DNA of 30,567 bases from Ettlia oleoabundans (lineage: Eukaryota > Chlorophyta > Chlorophyceae > Chlamydomonadales): the NCBI GenBank assembly GCA_019693395.1, contig JAAMXP010000446.1, forward strand, positions 1,163 to 31,729, written 5' to 3'. Each line of letters begins with the position of its first letter. Position 1 is the first letter of the stretch. Below are positions 10,601-20,322 of this stretch, one piece after another. Below the pieces are notes generated by a model that saw nothing but the letters and a program-made list of their open reading frames with translations, searched no databases and was not told the origin of the DNA. The position numbers were made by a program, and so were the translations under genes.

Positions 10601-11324
10601 GTGCTGCGCATCAACTCACCCGTGGAGGTGAAAGGAGGATGGTGGTTGTTTGGTTGGGTGTGGTGCCGGCTGCAGCAGCTTGCGCAGTTTCTTCCGTTCA
10701 AGGTGCCCTATGGGGTGAGCCAGATACGGCAGAACGCGCGGAGCGGAACGCCGGTGGTGCGCATGTTCTTGCATTGGTGTGCTTGTTCCAGTGAGTCCAA
10801 CTTTTCCTTCTTTATGTGGGCCCTAACAAGCACCCCATCATGTTTTGATCCCCGCCTCTGCCACCCTCACTAGCTGGCTCCCCGCCAATGCCAGCCTATC
10901 AGCTCCATTCATGTGCCCGCATGTTTGTTGTGTGCCTGCAGCCGGGCGAGCTGCTGTATGTGCGGTGCAGCCACACAGATGTGCAGCAGGGCATGTACCG
11001 GCTGGAGGTGGTGCCACGAGGGCAGGTGAGTGCAGAAAAGGGGTGGTGCCTGGCTGGGCAAGAAAGTCCCAAGCATGCAGGGTTGGACGGCAGCAGCTTA
11101 GATGCGGCCACAGGGGCAGCATAATGGGACGATACGCGGCACATCTGCAGCCAAGCTGCAGTGCAATGCTAACCATTGCAGGCTTGCTGCTCACGGGCCA
11201 AACCACGCCGCAACCTTACCTGACCAGCTGCCATGCACTGCCGCAGGTTGACGCCCGCTGGGTGGTGAACCAGGGGTGCAACGAACACAGCGGGTACTCG
11301 GCTTTGGAACACCGTGCCTACTAG
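4679..11324 (+). CDS. RNR1: Organellar 3'-5' exoribonuclease, RNase II/R (RNB) family, RNR1-like
   Basis: Exons: 5122-5183, 5256-5444, 5631-5800, 6103-6221, 6434-6517, 6748-6966, 7271-7372, 7667-7831, 8053-8198, 8595-8790, 9096-9245, 9396-9655, 9895-10009, 10234-10301, 10501-10627, 10942-11025, 11247-11324. They join in phase to 777 residues plus an unresolved N-terminus. The RNB core is plain: IDDASTTEIDDG (7760-7795) carries the acidic Mg-binding cluster, followed by VWVHIADPSRWV, EARRRTKSLYLPTG, MVAEMMILAGEA, PLPYRG and YVQFTSPIRRYGDLLAHWQ. The order matches plant RNR1, which trims chloroplast and mitochondrial rRNA and mRNA 3' ends. The Ala-rich start at 4679 (MSAAAAGLSRVAAG) resembles a transit peptide; 4616 is an alternative. 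Linking it to the 5122 frame needs one more intron, plausibly 4833-4939. Four introns (6222, 7832, 9656, 10010) are GC-AG. The exon ending at 10301 could instead end at 10289. Confidence 0.88.
4837..4950 (+). repeat. Two-copy 54-bp tandem repeat rich in CAG and CAT/CAC triplets
   Basis: Two near-identical 54-bp units, each a CAG run then CACCTTCACCACC and an ATC-rich tract, lie at the 5' end of the RNR1 gene. Read with the 4679 start they encode alternating poly-Gln and poly-His; read with the downstream RNR1 frame they encode Ala/Ser/Pro. A GT...CACCAG intron, 4833-4939, would remove most of the repeat and join the two frames. Confidence 0.8.
6568..6595 (+). repeat. (TGCC)7 microsatellite
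   Basis: Seven tandem TGCC units lie inside an RNR1 intron, where they do not affect the coding sequence. Confidence 0.85.
7453..7472 (+). other. Predicted G-quadruplex motif in an RNR1 intron
   Basis: Four G-runs of 3-4 bases separated by two-base loops (GGGG TA GGG CA GGG TA GGGG) lie on the sense strand, in the intron 7373-7666. Short loops favour a stable quadruplex in DNA or pre-mRNA. The stretch resembles a telomere repeat but is irregular. Confidence 0.55.
8272..8332 (+). repeat. (TGCTG)12 pentanucleotide microsatellite
   Basis: About 12 uninterrupted 5-bp units lie in the RNR1 intron 8199-8594. Confidence 0.9.
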
Positions 11325-11660
11325 CTAATCTGGGAATGACGACCAAACAAAAGGCCCAAATCTCATACTCTGCTCGAGAAGATTTGTTTTGTCAGCATGC
11401 ATGGCTTGCCCTGTGTTCATGCCAGCCCTATTCATTGCTTCTATGCTGTGGTTCGGCCAATCAGGGTCTTCAGCCAACTTACTGTTACCCTGCTCTCCTC
11501 ATTCCAAAAGTCCCTGACAAATTTTCTGTACCTCCGACACTCAGTACACCCACTTCTGATTTCCTGTGTTGCCTCTCTGCTCCTCATTCCTCCCACGCAT
11601 GTGTGTTTGCCACTACCACCTGTGCCTCTGCCCCTCTGCCATCCGGCCAGTGGACGACGC

Positions 11661-11665
11661 TTACA
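11661..11665 (-). terminator. TGTAA polyadenylation signal of the LPA2-like gene
   Basis: TTACA on the + strand reads TGTAA on the - strand, 179 nt past the LPA2-like stop. It lies inside the predicted 3' UTR of the convergent RNR1 gene. Confidence 0.45.
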
Positions 11666-11750
11666 ACCATGCTCGATTGCCCGTCCAACAGAGCTTCAGT
11701 CTCTCAGTGCCAAATCGTCCAGCTGCCGCCTGTTTAAGACGGCGCCCAAG

Positions 11751-11755
11751 TGTAA
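11751..11755 (+). terminator. TGTAA polyadenylation signal of the RNR1 gene
   Basis: This is the TGTAA found after the RNR1 stop at 11322-11324, giving a 3' UTR of about 430 nt. Nothing else is visible in 11325-11843. Confidence 0.5.
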
Positions 11756-11843
11756 CAGCCACAACCCAGGCAACTGCAATAACGTCGACCTCATCAGGCA
11801 CTCGTCGGCCACATGTTGCAGCAGGGGCCTGCAGCCCCCTACT

Positions 11844-13183
11844 TCACTGCTGCTCATTAGGGCCAGCCCGCGTCTGCGGCATACAGGTCAAAGGCAACAG
11901 GGGAGCAGCGCAGCGCTGGTTGAGCAGCACTGGTAACAGTAGGAGGCTTGTGCCTGGCTAATAGCATCACAGCACAGCGCACAGGCAGCAGTCCCAACGT
12001 TAGGCGCTGCGTCAAGCTGAGCTTGGCAAGCATAGAGCACAGTGCTACCAGCTGGGTGCTTAGCACTGCCACAGCGACGGTGAAGGCTGGCGTGCCCAGG
12101 TCGCCCACTGCAGTGCCCCACCTTCCACACTCCATATGCGGTGCTGATGGCCAGGAATACTCCCAATGTTGGTGAAAAGGCTGGGAATACCACATCCTGG
12201 GCAAACTGGTCCAAGGCGGCAGGCATGAAGCCCTGCGCACGGTGTAAGGGCAGATGGGGTGGTAGCGGACATGGCGCGGAGGTCAGTTTGGTGCCAATGC
12301 ACGTGCTAAAGCGAGAGACAGAGGCGGCGGAATGCAGGTGGATTAACAAGCAGCGGGGTTGGTGTAGAGGTTGTCGGCAATGGACAGCACCGGGCTTTTC
12401 TTCGGGTGTCTTGCACCCTGCTCCGCCCTGCTCCCCTGCTGGTAAGCCATCCTCGCCCATAGGCAGAGAGTAAGTGTGCCTGTGCCAAGCTCTGTGCCTC
12501 ACCGATCCCGCCAGGAATACTCCCTCAGCCAGGATGACGAAGAAGAGTATGGCCAGCAGCCCCACAACCGAGTTCTCTGCCCGCTGCTCAGGCGTCAGCG
12601 GGCCGCCGCCATACACTTGGTCGCGCAGCGGGGAGACAACCTTGGGACCCTCCTTGCTGCTGCTGCTGGCTTTGGTGCTGCTGCTGCTGGAGGCCTTGCT
12701 TTTGCGGCGCCTCAGCTGCAATGGGCGGGGCGGTTGCACACGGGTGGGGCAAGCTGAGAGACACGTATGATGGGCCGCAGGCAACAGCTGCTCCAGCATA
12801 TCTATATTTAGGATAAACAATCACAACACAACAATAGCATGCAATTTAGAAGCGCTCACAAGCTGCTCGGCCGCAATCGGCTCGTCGCTGTCTGCCTCTG
12901 CCGCTGGTGCCGCCGAACTGCTCTCCCGCTGCTCTTCTGCCCGGGCCACATGAAGCGTCCATCGCGTGATCTGCACGAACTGGCAACGTTCCGGGTGATG
13001 AGGTGTGGTGTCGTGCACTGATAGCAATATCAACAGACTGTAGGCAAAGCACCGACTGGCAACACTTGCCCGCAGCGTTTGATGATTGTGCAACCGCAAT
13101 GTGCGTGTTGACAGAGCTGCGCGATGCTCCTGAGGCCGCCCAGTCACGGGGCCAACCGCGCCGACTGTGTTGCAGCTTTGCAT
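11844..13183 (-). CDS. LPA2: LPA2-like thylakoid membrane protein (PSII assembly)
   Basis: Four exons, 13183-12860, 12715-12503, 12232-12122 and 11873-11844, encode 225 residues, all joined in phase 0. The first 100 or so residues are rich in Arg, Ser and Ala and look like a chloroplast transit peptide. A Lys/Ser-rich stretch and VSPLRDQVYGGGPLTPEQRA follow. Then come two membrane segments: about 157-178 (ILFFVILAEGVFLAG) and about 195-215 (FPAFSPTLGVFLAISTAYG), joined by a short loop SGFMPAALDQFAQD. This two-helix module with EG--LA-SGF-P--LD between the helices matches plant LPA2, a thylakoid protein needed for efficient PSII assembly. The identification rests on remembered sequence pattern. 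The last exon (TRAGPNEQQ) and the absence of an intron inside 13183-12860 are less certain. This is the only gene in the window in tandem with its neighbour (PhzF). Confidence 0.68.
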
Positions 13184-13345
13184 CTGTGTTAGTGATCGGA
13201 GGGATCCGGAAAAAATCCAAACAACGTCCTTAAGTCACTTGAAACAAGCTCACGGGGTAGGCCAAGCACTTATTGCAAGATGAGATGGGGAAAACGCTGA
13301 CGTGGCGGGGCCTGGCAGTCAGGAGCAATTGATATTTGCAACCAC

Positions 13346-15172
13346 CTAAGAAGCCGTATGAGGCAGCAGGAGATGGCCCTTGAAGACTGTCACCGCCTGC
13401 CCCGCGACTACAACGCGGCCCTCGTCCTGCTTCACATCCACCAGCAACTCGCCGCCTCGTGCACTACACTGTCGCGCCCGCAGCTCCTGCTTCCCCAGCT
13501 TGCTTGACCAGAAGGTGCCCAGTATCGAGTGTGCAGAACCTGTCAATTGCAGTATCATGGAGTAGGGTGGGAGGCAGGGGAAGGGACACAGCTGGTGGGT
13601 GTTGATGGGAAGCAGGGGAGTGCAGCCAGCGACCCTGTCCCACCCTGCCAACTGATCAAGCTGTTGCTGAACCAGGGCACAGAACTTGAACAGCAGCCCT
13701 GACCTGTCACTGGATCCTCCGCGATTCCTGCCCAGGGTGCAAAGAAGCGGCTGTACAAGTCGTGTTGCTCGCCATCCCCTGCAAGCAAGCAGGCAAAGAT
13801 AAAAACACTGGCACGTGGTTGGGATCAACACAACAGCTGGTGACAATGAAGACGTGGTGAACTGCGGATCCAACGCATCAAATATCGCAGCTGCATCTGC
13901 AGCAACAGCAACAGGTATGGCACATGAGCTGCTAAGCATGTGCCTTTCTTCTTGGGTGCCCTTGTCCTCCCAGGCCTATGCAACAGCCCTCACCTTGCAG
14001 GGTCACAATGACCCCCACCAGCTGCCCGCCGGTGTGGGCATCCCCCAGCTGCTGGTTGTTGGGCTGCAGGTCCAGGAAGGCCTGCCGGCTGGCCGCTCCT
14101 TCATTACGCAGCACAATCAGCAGGTACTTGAGCTGAGGCGCATACAGCACCTCCTCCACAGTCACACCTACACTGCCCACCACTGCCTGCAGTGGATTTC
14201 AAGCACACCGTGTGCAGGGTCTTGGGGGACAAGGCAGCCACTTGATTGCGAGATCATGAGGGCTTGAGGAACTCTTGGATTCACAGAATGACAGTCTCCT
14301 GGAGCCGCATGCCTGCGGTGCAACTGCTTTTCGTGGTACCCAACAAGCAGAAGCCTCCCATTACCCGCCACACCGCAGCACCTGCACAACAGCGTCCATT
14401 CTCGGCGGCACATCAATGGCGGTTGCCTCTATCAGCGGCAGGTCCATGCTCAGCAGGTCGCCCTCAGGGCCCGCCCCACCTGCTGCCTGCCTGATGTCCC
14501 GCTGCCGCCTGACCACCAGCTCGCCGCTGAGGGTGTCAAAGGCCAGCTGCGCAGCGGGGTTGGCCTCGCCAAAGAAGATGGCGGCAGCGGAGGCCAGGGT
14601 GGCGTGGCCGCACTGCATTAAGAGGGGAGCAAACTCTGTTACAGCCCCAGCTCGCTGAGTTTCCCAGGTGTCTCAGCTTAAGCGCCAGCATCTCGTGCAA
14701 GCCAGGCCTGTCAACCCAGCCAACCCACCAGGGGAACCTCAATTTTGGGCGTGAACCACCGTAGCCTGAAACGTGTGCAGGCTGCAAAGTCATTGCTGCT
14801 ATCCGCACACTCCAGGTAAGATGTTTCCGAGAGGTTCTTTTCGGCTGCAATCTTCTGCCGCAAGCCGTCTGGCAGCGGAAGCGCCGACGACGGCAGAAGC
14901 ACCACAGCTGCAGGGTTGCCCCCAAATGCCTCTGCCGTGAAGGCATCAATCTGAAGGAATGCAAGGAAAGGCAAATGCGTCGCTGCAGACATGGCCCGCC
15001 CCCTGTTGAGCACAAGTCCACGCCTGGCGAAGTGGCAGAGGCGGCACAGAGACGCAAGAGTGTGGGACTTGCAGCCGATTTACTACGCGTTTAGACCCAT
15101 GTGCATGCAATGTGCGGTCTGGCATTTGCTGACACGCACCTGATAGCAAGTGAGCGCTCGGGAGGTTGCCAT
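13346..15172 (-). CDS. PhzF-family epimerase/isomerase-like protein
   Basis: Six exons, 15172-15140, 14950-14729, 14612-14382, 14186-13994, 13778-13704 and 13539-13346, encode 315 residues. Splicing restores the N-terminal family motif ALTCYQ|IDAFTAEAFGGNPAA, then NLSETSYLE with Glu53 in the place of the catalytic glutamate of PhzF, RWFTPKIEVPL|CGHATLASAA, and EDPVTG|SAHSILGTFW near the C-terminus. Both lobes of the diaminopimelate-epimerase-like fold are therefore complete and the active-site glutamate is kept. In bacteria PhzF isomerises DHHA in phenazine synthesis, but most eukaryotic relatives (PBLD type) have no known substrate and nothing here suggests phenazine production, so I assign no reaction. 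Length is close to the usual 290-300. I see no targeting peptide. It diverges from the methionine aminopeptidase gene. Confidence 0.88.
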
Positions 15173-15848
15173 ATTTGCGACCAGCCACTCTCGCTGGACG
15201 CTTGCGAAAGTGTAAATCAAACAGTCGATGGTTGTAATTACTTTCGCTAGTTACAAGATGGTTGTGTGCCTTGTAAGAGCAGGGACACCCTCATGCTAAG
15301 AGTGCTGGGCGGCGCTGCCTCCACGGCAGGCTGGATACATGATGATGACATTGTACACTTGAGCATCTAACGGTAGTATGTGGCCATGGTTCTTAGGGCT
15401 GATGCGCGACAACAGGGTACCTATCATCTTATGTCGTGCATCGCTGCTATGCTTCTGCCTCTACATTAACCTGCTAAACTTCCACTTGGCCTAGCCACAG
15501 TGCCACTGTGTGCTGCTGGACGTACCGCCCTCGCAGTATATATGCAACAGCCCCGGTCATTGCTGTCTGCTGGGTATGAGTGCTGTGAACCAGCCCTTAT
15601 AATAAGGTAACGATACCCTGCAAGCCGCCGTGGCGCCAGCGCTTCCTGCCTAGGCGGTGCATATCACAGCAGGTCCAAGCGAACGCACTGAAGCAACAGT
15701 AGGCTTCAATCGTAGTTCCTGCACTTCGAATTCTTGCTGCACATTCTTCTTGGCGTCTGCGCCACGTTGTAGGCCCCTCTCGTTTTGCTGCCGCACCGGC
15801 ACCCTCGGTCACCGTCTTGCCGCTGCGCAAGTAGTGAAGGTCTGCACA
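15173..15848. promoter_or_regulatory. Divergent intergenic region, PhzF / methionine aminopeptidase
   Basis: 676 nt separate the two start codons, the longest divergent gap here. A TATATATGC sequence at about 15538-15546 could be a TATA-like element, but it is some 300 nt from either start codon. I see no further gene in this stretch. Confidence 0.4.
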
Positions 15849-18094
15849 ATGGTGCCGGCCGTGGCAGGCAGGCTAGCTGCCGGCCCCAGCGCCATGCTGT
15901 CCCATGTCGCTAGGCCACAGCTTTTCGCTGGCAACACATACCGGCGCGGATATGGCGGCAACCGCTCCAGTACATTGGAAGTCGTCAGCCAGGCGCGCAA
16001 GGGCCTGACGGAGCTGTTGAGCCTCGGTAACAAGTGAGTGGGAGAGGCCAGACCGAAAGGAAACGCGAGCTCTTGTCCTCTTTAGTGTTGGTAGTTCTGA
16101 GAACCAAGCCCTCCAACCCACTCCTCTGCCTGGCTGACCTCATGCAGAGACGCCGATGATCGGCCGCCACTGCGTCCGGGCAAGGTTGCGCCGCGGCTGG
16201 AGGTGCCAGCGCATATTTTGCGGCCGCCCTATGCAGACAGCGGCATTATGCCGGACTGGGACCCCAACCCGCAGATCCACGACGCTTCAGGCATTGAAAA
16301 GATGCGGGCAGCGGGCCGACTGGCGGCACAGGTGGGCAGCTGGAAGGGCAGAGATGCCCACTACTGTTCTTGCGTTCACCAGCATGCACCCTGTGTTCTG
16401 CCACCCTGCTCTGCGAATTCTGGAGCCCTGCTGCCCTGTCTCAACTGGTAATATTGGTTTTTGAAGCTCAGCCCGGCGGCTAGTGCTGTCCAGCCTGCCT
16501 GCCTCCTTGCCCTCCCTCCTACCTCGTTGCATGCAAACACCTCGTCATTTGCGCAATTTGATTATGCCGTTATGGCCCTAGAACGCAGCCACAGCATGTG
16601 TTCCACCACCAAGTGTCCCTGCCATTCCCTTTGGCTCGCCTTGACTCAGGTTTTAGAGATGGCTGGAGGCATGGTTGCTCCGGGTGTCACCACCGACGCC
16701 ATTGACAAGGCTGTGCACGCCATGATTGTGGATGCGGGTGCCTACCCCTCACCCCTCAACTACGGAGCCTTCCCCAAGTCTGTGTGCACCAGTGTGAATG
16801 AGTGCATCTGCCACGGCATACCCGATTCCCGGCCTCTGAGGGAGGGGGACATCGTCAACATTGACGTCACAGTATACCTGCAGGTGTGTGTGTGTGTGTG
16901 GGGTGGGGGGGGGGGTCCACCGCAGGTCGGGGGGGAAGGGCTGGCATATAAGATGTGTCTACACTGCTGAAGGGACGGGTTGGGTCAGTGGCACTCTGTA
17001 ATCCTTGTTGCCACACGTTTGGTGTCCCCGTGCTGACCTGTTCCTTTGCCGTGGTATTGCCCCACCCTGGCCTGGCCCCCTCCCCGCAGGGCTACCACGG
17101 CGACACCTCCCGCATGTTTTACGTTGGCCAGGTCTCACCTGCGGCCAGGCAGCTGTGTGAGACAACCAAGGAGGCGCTGAATGCAGGTGGGAAATTGGAC
17201 TGCGGACCAACCAATCAAGTGCCAGCAACTAGCTTGGGTGGTAGGGAGGAGGTTGATTGGTCGGTTGATACAGAGAATGGTTGCTGTGACGGACTGGAGT
17301 ATGGCGGAGAAGTGGCACAGATGATCCCGCGCCTTCCTTGTCTCTGCTTGGAGCGCGTGTGAGCCAGCCCATGGCCTTGTCCTGGCCCCACGGCTTTGCT
17401 CCCTTTTTTCCACTCCTCGACACCCCTTGCACTCCTGTGCGAGCTGCAGCCATCAAGGTTTGCGGACCCGGGGTGCCCGTCAAGGAGATTGGGCGCACCA
17501 TCCACGCAATCGCCGACCAGCACAAGTACGGCGTGGTGAAGGGCTTTGTGGGGCATGGAGTGGGCACAGTCTTCCACTCGTGGCCACATGTCGCGCACCA
17601 CCGGTGGGTGCTCATGCAGCCAGCGTGTGTGTGCATGGGGCATTTTTTACGTGGTTGTTTGTGCATGCTTGTTCTTGTGCTGGTCGTGTACCTGCACAAT
17701 GTGTCCCAGATTTCCACCCTTGCCTGTCGCCCAGTGCCATCCATCCATCCATCCATCCATCCATCCATCCATCCATCCATCCATCCATCCATCCATCCAT
17801 CCATCCATCCATCCATCCATCCATCCATCCATCCATCCATCCATCCATCTTCGCCAACACCCACGCACACCCTCGCCCCCACTTTCCACTTTTTGCAGCA
17901 ACAACGAGCCGGGTGTGATGCAGCGGGGCATGACCTTCACAATAGAGCCCATGTTCACCATAGGCAAGCCGCAGGAGCGCTATTGGGCGGACAGGTGGAC
18001 TGCAGTCACTGTTGACGGCAGCCTGTCGGCACAATGGGAGCACACGCTGCTTGTGACCGACAACGGGGTGGAAGTCCTGACTGCTTACGAGTAA
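15849..18094 (+). CDS. Methionine aminopeptidase type I, organellar (MAP1B/C/D-like)
   Basis: Six exons, 15849-16033, 16148-16331, 16650-16883, 17090-17186, 17450-17603 and 17899-18094, encode 349 residues. All five metal ligands of type I enzymes are present: D195 (VNIDVTVY), D206 ([10 protein letters not shown]), H269 (GHGVGTVFH), E301 (FTIEPMF) and E332 (QWEHTLLV), plus the catalytic H178 (CICHGIP). The enzyme removes N-terminal Met from new proteins. The roughly 100 residues ahead of the catalytic domain start with a Ser/Ala/Arg-rich stretch like an organelle transit peptide, and there is no zinc-finger extension as in the cytosolic MAP1A form, so chloroplast and/or mitochondrial location is likely (inference). 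Introns 3 and 5 hold a GT/G run and a long CCAT microsatellite. The gene converges with the J-protein gene. Confidence 0.93.
16884..16915 (+). repeat. (GT)n followed by a poly-G run
   Basis: A GTGTGTGT tract runs straight from the donor of intron 3 of the methionine aminopeptidase gene into a run of about 11 G. Such a tract next to the donor could create competing GT donors. Confidence 0.75.
17737..17849 (+). repeat. (CCAT)28 microsatellite
   Basis: 113 bp of uninterrupted 4-bp units lie in intron 5 of the methionine aminopeptidase gene, between TGTCGCCCAGTG and CTTCGCC. Because the unit is 4 bp, every frame reads as a short periodic peptide (HPSI on one strand, MDGW on the other); these are not real proteins. 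Confidence 0.95.
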
Positions 18095-18737
18095 ACGCGA
18101 GTGAACCCTAGGTCGTGGCTGTGATGCTGCTCGCCTACCAACTGTGCCTTGCCTGCGGTGTTGATGCTTACCAGCGCCCCGCCATGCCTGGCTTGTAGCA
18201 ACCCAGCTGTTTGTTACCTGTGTTGAAGATATCTTAACTGCCTTGCTTTCGCTACGAACCCAAACTGTCTCACTTCCTTGCTATTAATTGCTCAGCCTGT
18301 CTTGTGCTCCTTTTCCTCTCGCTTATCACTTGGCTTCCAACAATCTGGCAGCATCCCCTCACATGCAACATAAGGCGATGCAACTGCCCGCCCCGCGGCT
18401 GCCCTCTTTAATGGCGCAACAGCTAACACCAATACACAGCGTGGTTCACTTGTTGGCTAACATGTTGGGCAGACGAACTGCTAGAGCAGCCAAAGGTGAG
18501 TGCACAAATTGCACATTGCATCCTGGGGGCAGACAAAGCTTAGAAGCGACCTGAAACCGGGTGTGGGGAATTTGGGCAGAAAGGAGCAGGGGATGAAACA
18601 GTTTACCGTACAATCAAAGGGGATGGCACCAATGCAGGTTGGTCGTGGTACAAATGGTTCTAATGTGACAATTGCACAGACTACAGGGTGGAAAGGACGA
18701 GGGAAATAACAGGATTGTGTTGGATCACTCATCACAG
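18095..18737. other. Convergent 3' flanks of the aminopeptidase and J-protein genes
   Basis: 643 nt without a supportable gene. It must hold both 3' UTRs. I found no exact TGTAA in the right orientation for either gene; TGTAG occurs at about 18196 on the + strand. Confidence 0.5.
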
Positions 18738-19987
18738 TCAAGGTGGTTGGCCAGCTGCTGCCGCACCTGCTGCCACCACCACCGCAGCGCCGCCTGGCAG
18801 ATGTGTTTGCTCTGGTTGCTGCTGCTGCTGTGGGTAGCGCTGCCGCGCCTCGTGAATGTGCGACCGCCAGGCAAGTGCGATGGCTGCTGCCCCCGCCAGG
18901 AATGCCCCCAAAACAAGGGCGTCCCCCGCTGTGAAACCAGCATGTGTCTGCCAGAACTTACGTAAGGTGGCAGCATGCCGCTGCATACGCGCATCCTCCG
19001 TCCGCCACTTGAGCTTCTGCGCCCGCACCTGCACACACGCTCACGCCCGTGATGGTGTGCAACTGCCTGATCTGTTGGACCAGACCCCATGCTGGTAGCC
19101 TTGTGCCTGGCACGGTTGCTGTCAATGCTGACAAAATAATATTCAAGATAACCGGCTGCAAAAGTGCATGGCATCGATGTGGCACACACAGAGCGTGTTG
19201 GTCTCGGCTGTCCGCAGTTACACGTGTCCTGGTTCCCACCTTGTTCAGCTGCGCCTGCTCCTTCTCCCACTCCCATGCAGCCGCCCTGGCCATGCGCTCC
19301 GCACTCGCCCGCTCCCGCGCAAACTGCCGCTCCTCATAGTCATTAAACCTGCGGTGGGTGGTGGTGATGGGAGGGTGGTGGGAGGGTGGGGTCAGCAGAC
19401 AGTCTGCCAACAGCAAAAACTGCGAAAACAGAGTCCGCGATGGGAGCTTCCTATCAGTGCTGGACAACCGACTTGTAGCTCAAACTTTGAACTGATTTGC
19501 GCTCACTCCTCGGACATTTTCTTCCACCACTCGTCAAAGGCGCGGTCAATGTCCTTGGCATCCATTGAAGGCTGCCCCCAGGGGGTGCCGTATGCACCAC
19601 CTGATGCCCCCGCCTGCTCAAAGTCAGCGGCAGTGGCGCCTCCAAAGCCCGCGGCTCGCATGGCGTCATACTGGGCACGCTTGGCCTCGTCCCTCAGCAC
19701 TCCGTACGCCTCCTGGAGTTCGTGGAACCGCGCATGTGCAGCCTTGCCCACTGCCGCAGGATTGCTGATACCGGAAAGCAAGGGAGAGGTAAAAGAGGGG
19801 TAAGGGGGGTCGGCAGAGGGCAGGTACATAAACAGCCCAGTGGCGGCAGTAGGGCGGCAAGTGGGGCCAGGCCCTCGACTATAACGCACGTATCGGGGTG
19901 ATGGTTGAAAACCTCTCTGCGATAGGCACGTTTGATGTCTTCAGCGGTGGCCTCCGGGGGCACTCCCAGCAATTTGTAGAAATCCAT
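18738..19987 (-). CDS. DnaJ (J-domain) protein with a C-terminal membrane segment
   Basis: Four exons, 19987-19890, 19764-19507, 19348-19240 and 19028-18738, encode 251 residues. The J-domain spans about residues 1-75: MDFYKLLGVPPEATAEDIKR, the HPD tripeptide at 30-32 that stimulates Hsp70 ATPase (split just after by intron 1), then HARFHELQEAYGVLRD and AQYD. There is no Gly/Phe-rich or zinc region, so it is a class C J-protein. A charged helical middle (RQFARERASAERMAR; WEWEKEQAQLNK) leads to one hydrophobic segment (GDALVLGAFLAGAAAIALAW), then a Gln-rich and Ala-rich tail. The likely arrangement is a single-pass membrane protein with the J-domain free in the cytosol or an organelle matrix. 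A perfect GTAAGT donor at 18961, upstream of the hydrophobic segment, allows an alternative end. Confidence 0.85.
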
Positions 19988-20322
19988 TGGTGGGAGCCAC
20001 TGCCGCCGCTGCAGCGGCTAGCCTGCGGAGGCTGCCAGCAGAAACGCAGACCTACCAAGGACTAAGGGGCCAAGAATTCCAGCCTTGAATCCAGGAGTCC
20101 TGCTGCGGCTTGCTATGCCAGCTGTGCCCTTGGTTTGCCAGGCTACTGAGGCTAACAGAATGCGCAAGGCTAGTGCGGAGGGAAGTGGGATTAAGTTTGT
20201 TACTTACATGCGACTTACCTGGCCTGTACACCTGCAGTTGCACCAGCACTGAGCAGTGCTGAGCACTCTAAGTGCCAACAGCCAGCTGTGAAGCTATTTC
20301 TAGAGGAACAACTGCTCATATT
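19988..20322. promoter_or_regulatory. Divergent intergenic region, J-protein / 110-residue protein
   Basis: 335 nt separate the start codons and must hold both promoters. I see no clear core promoter element. Confidence 0.4.

Noticed and set aside
17229..18043. MDGW- and HPSI-repeat proteins on both strands
   Set aside because: They are translations of the (CCAT)28 microsatellite inside an intron.
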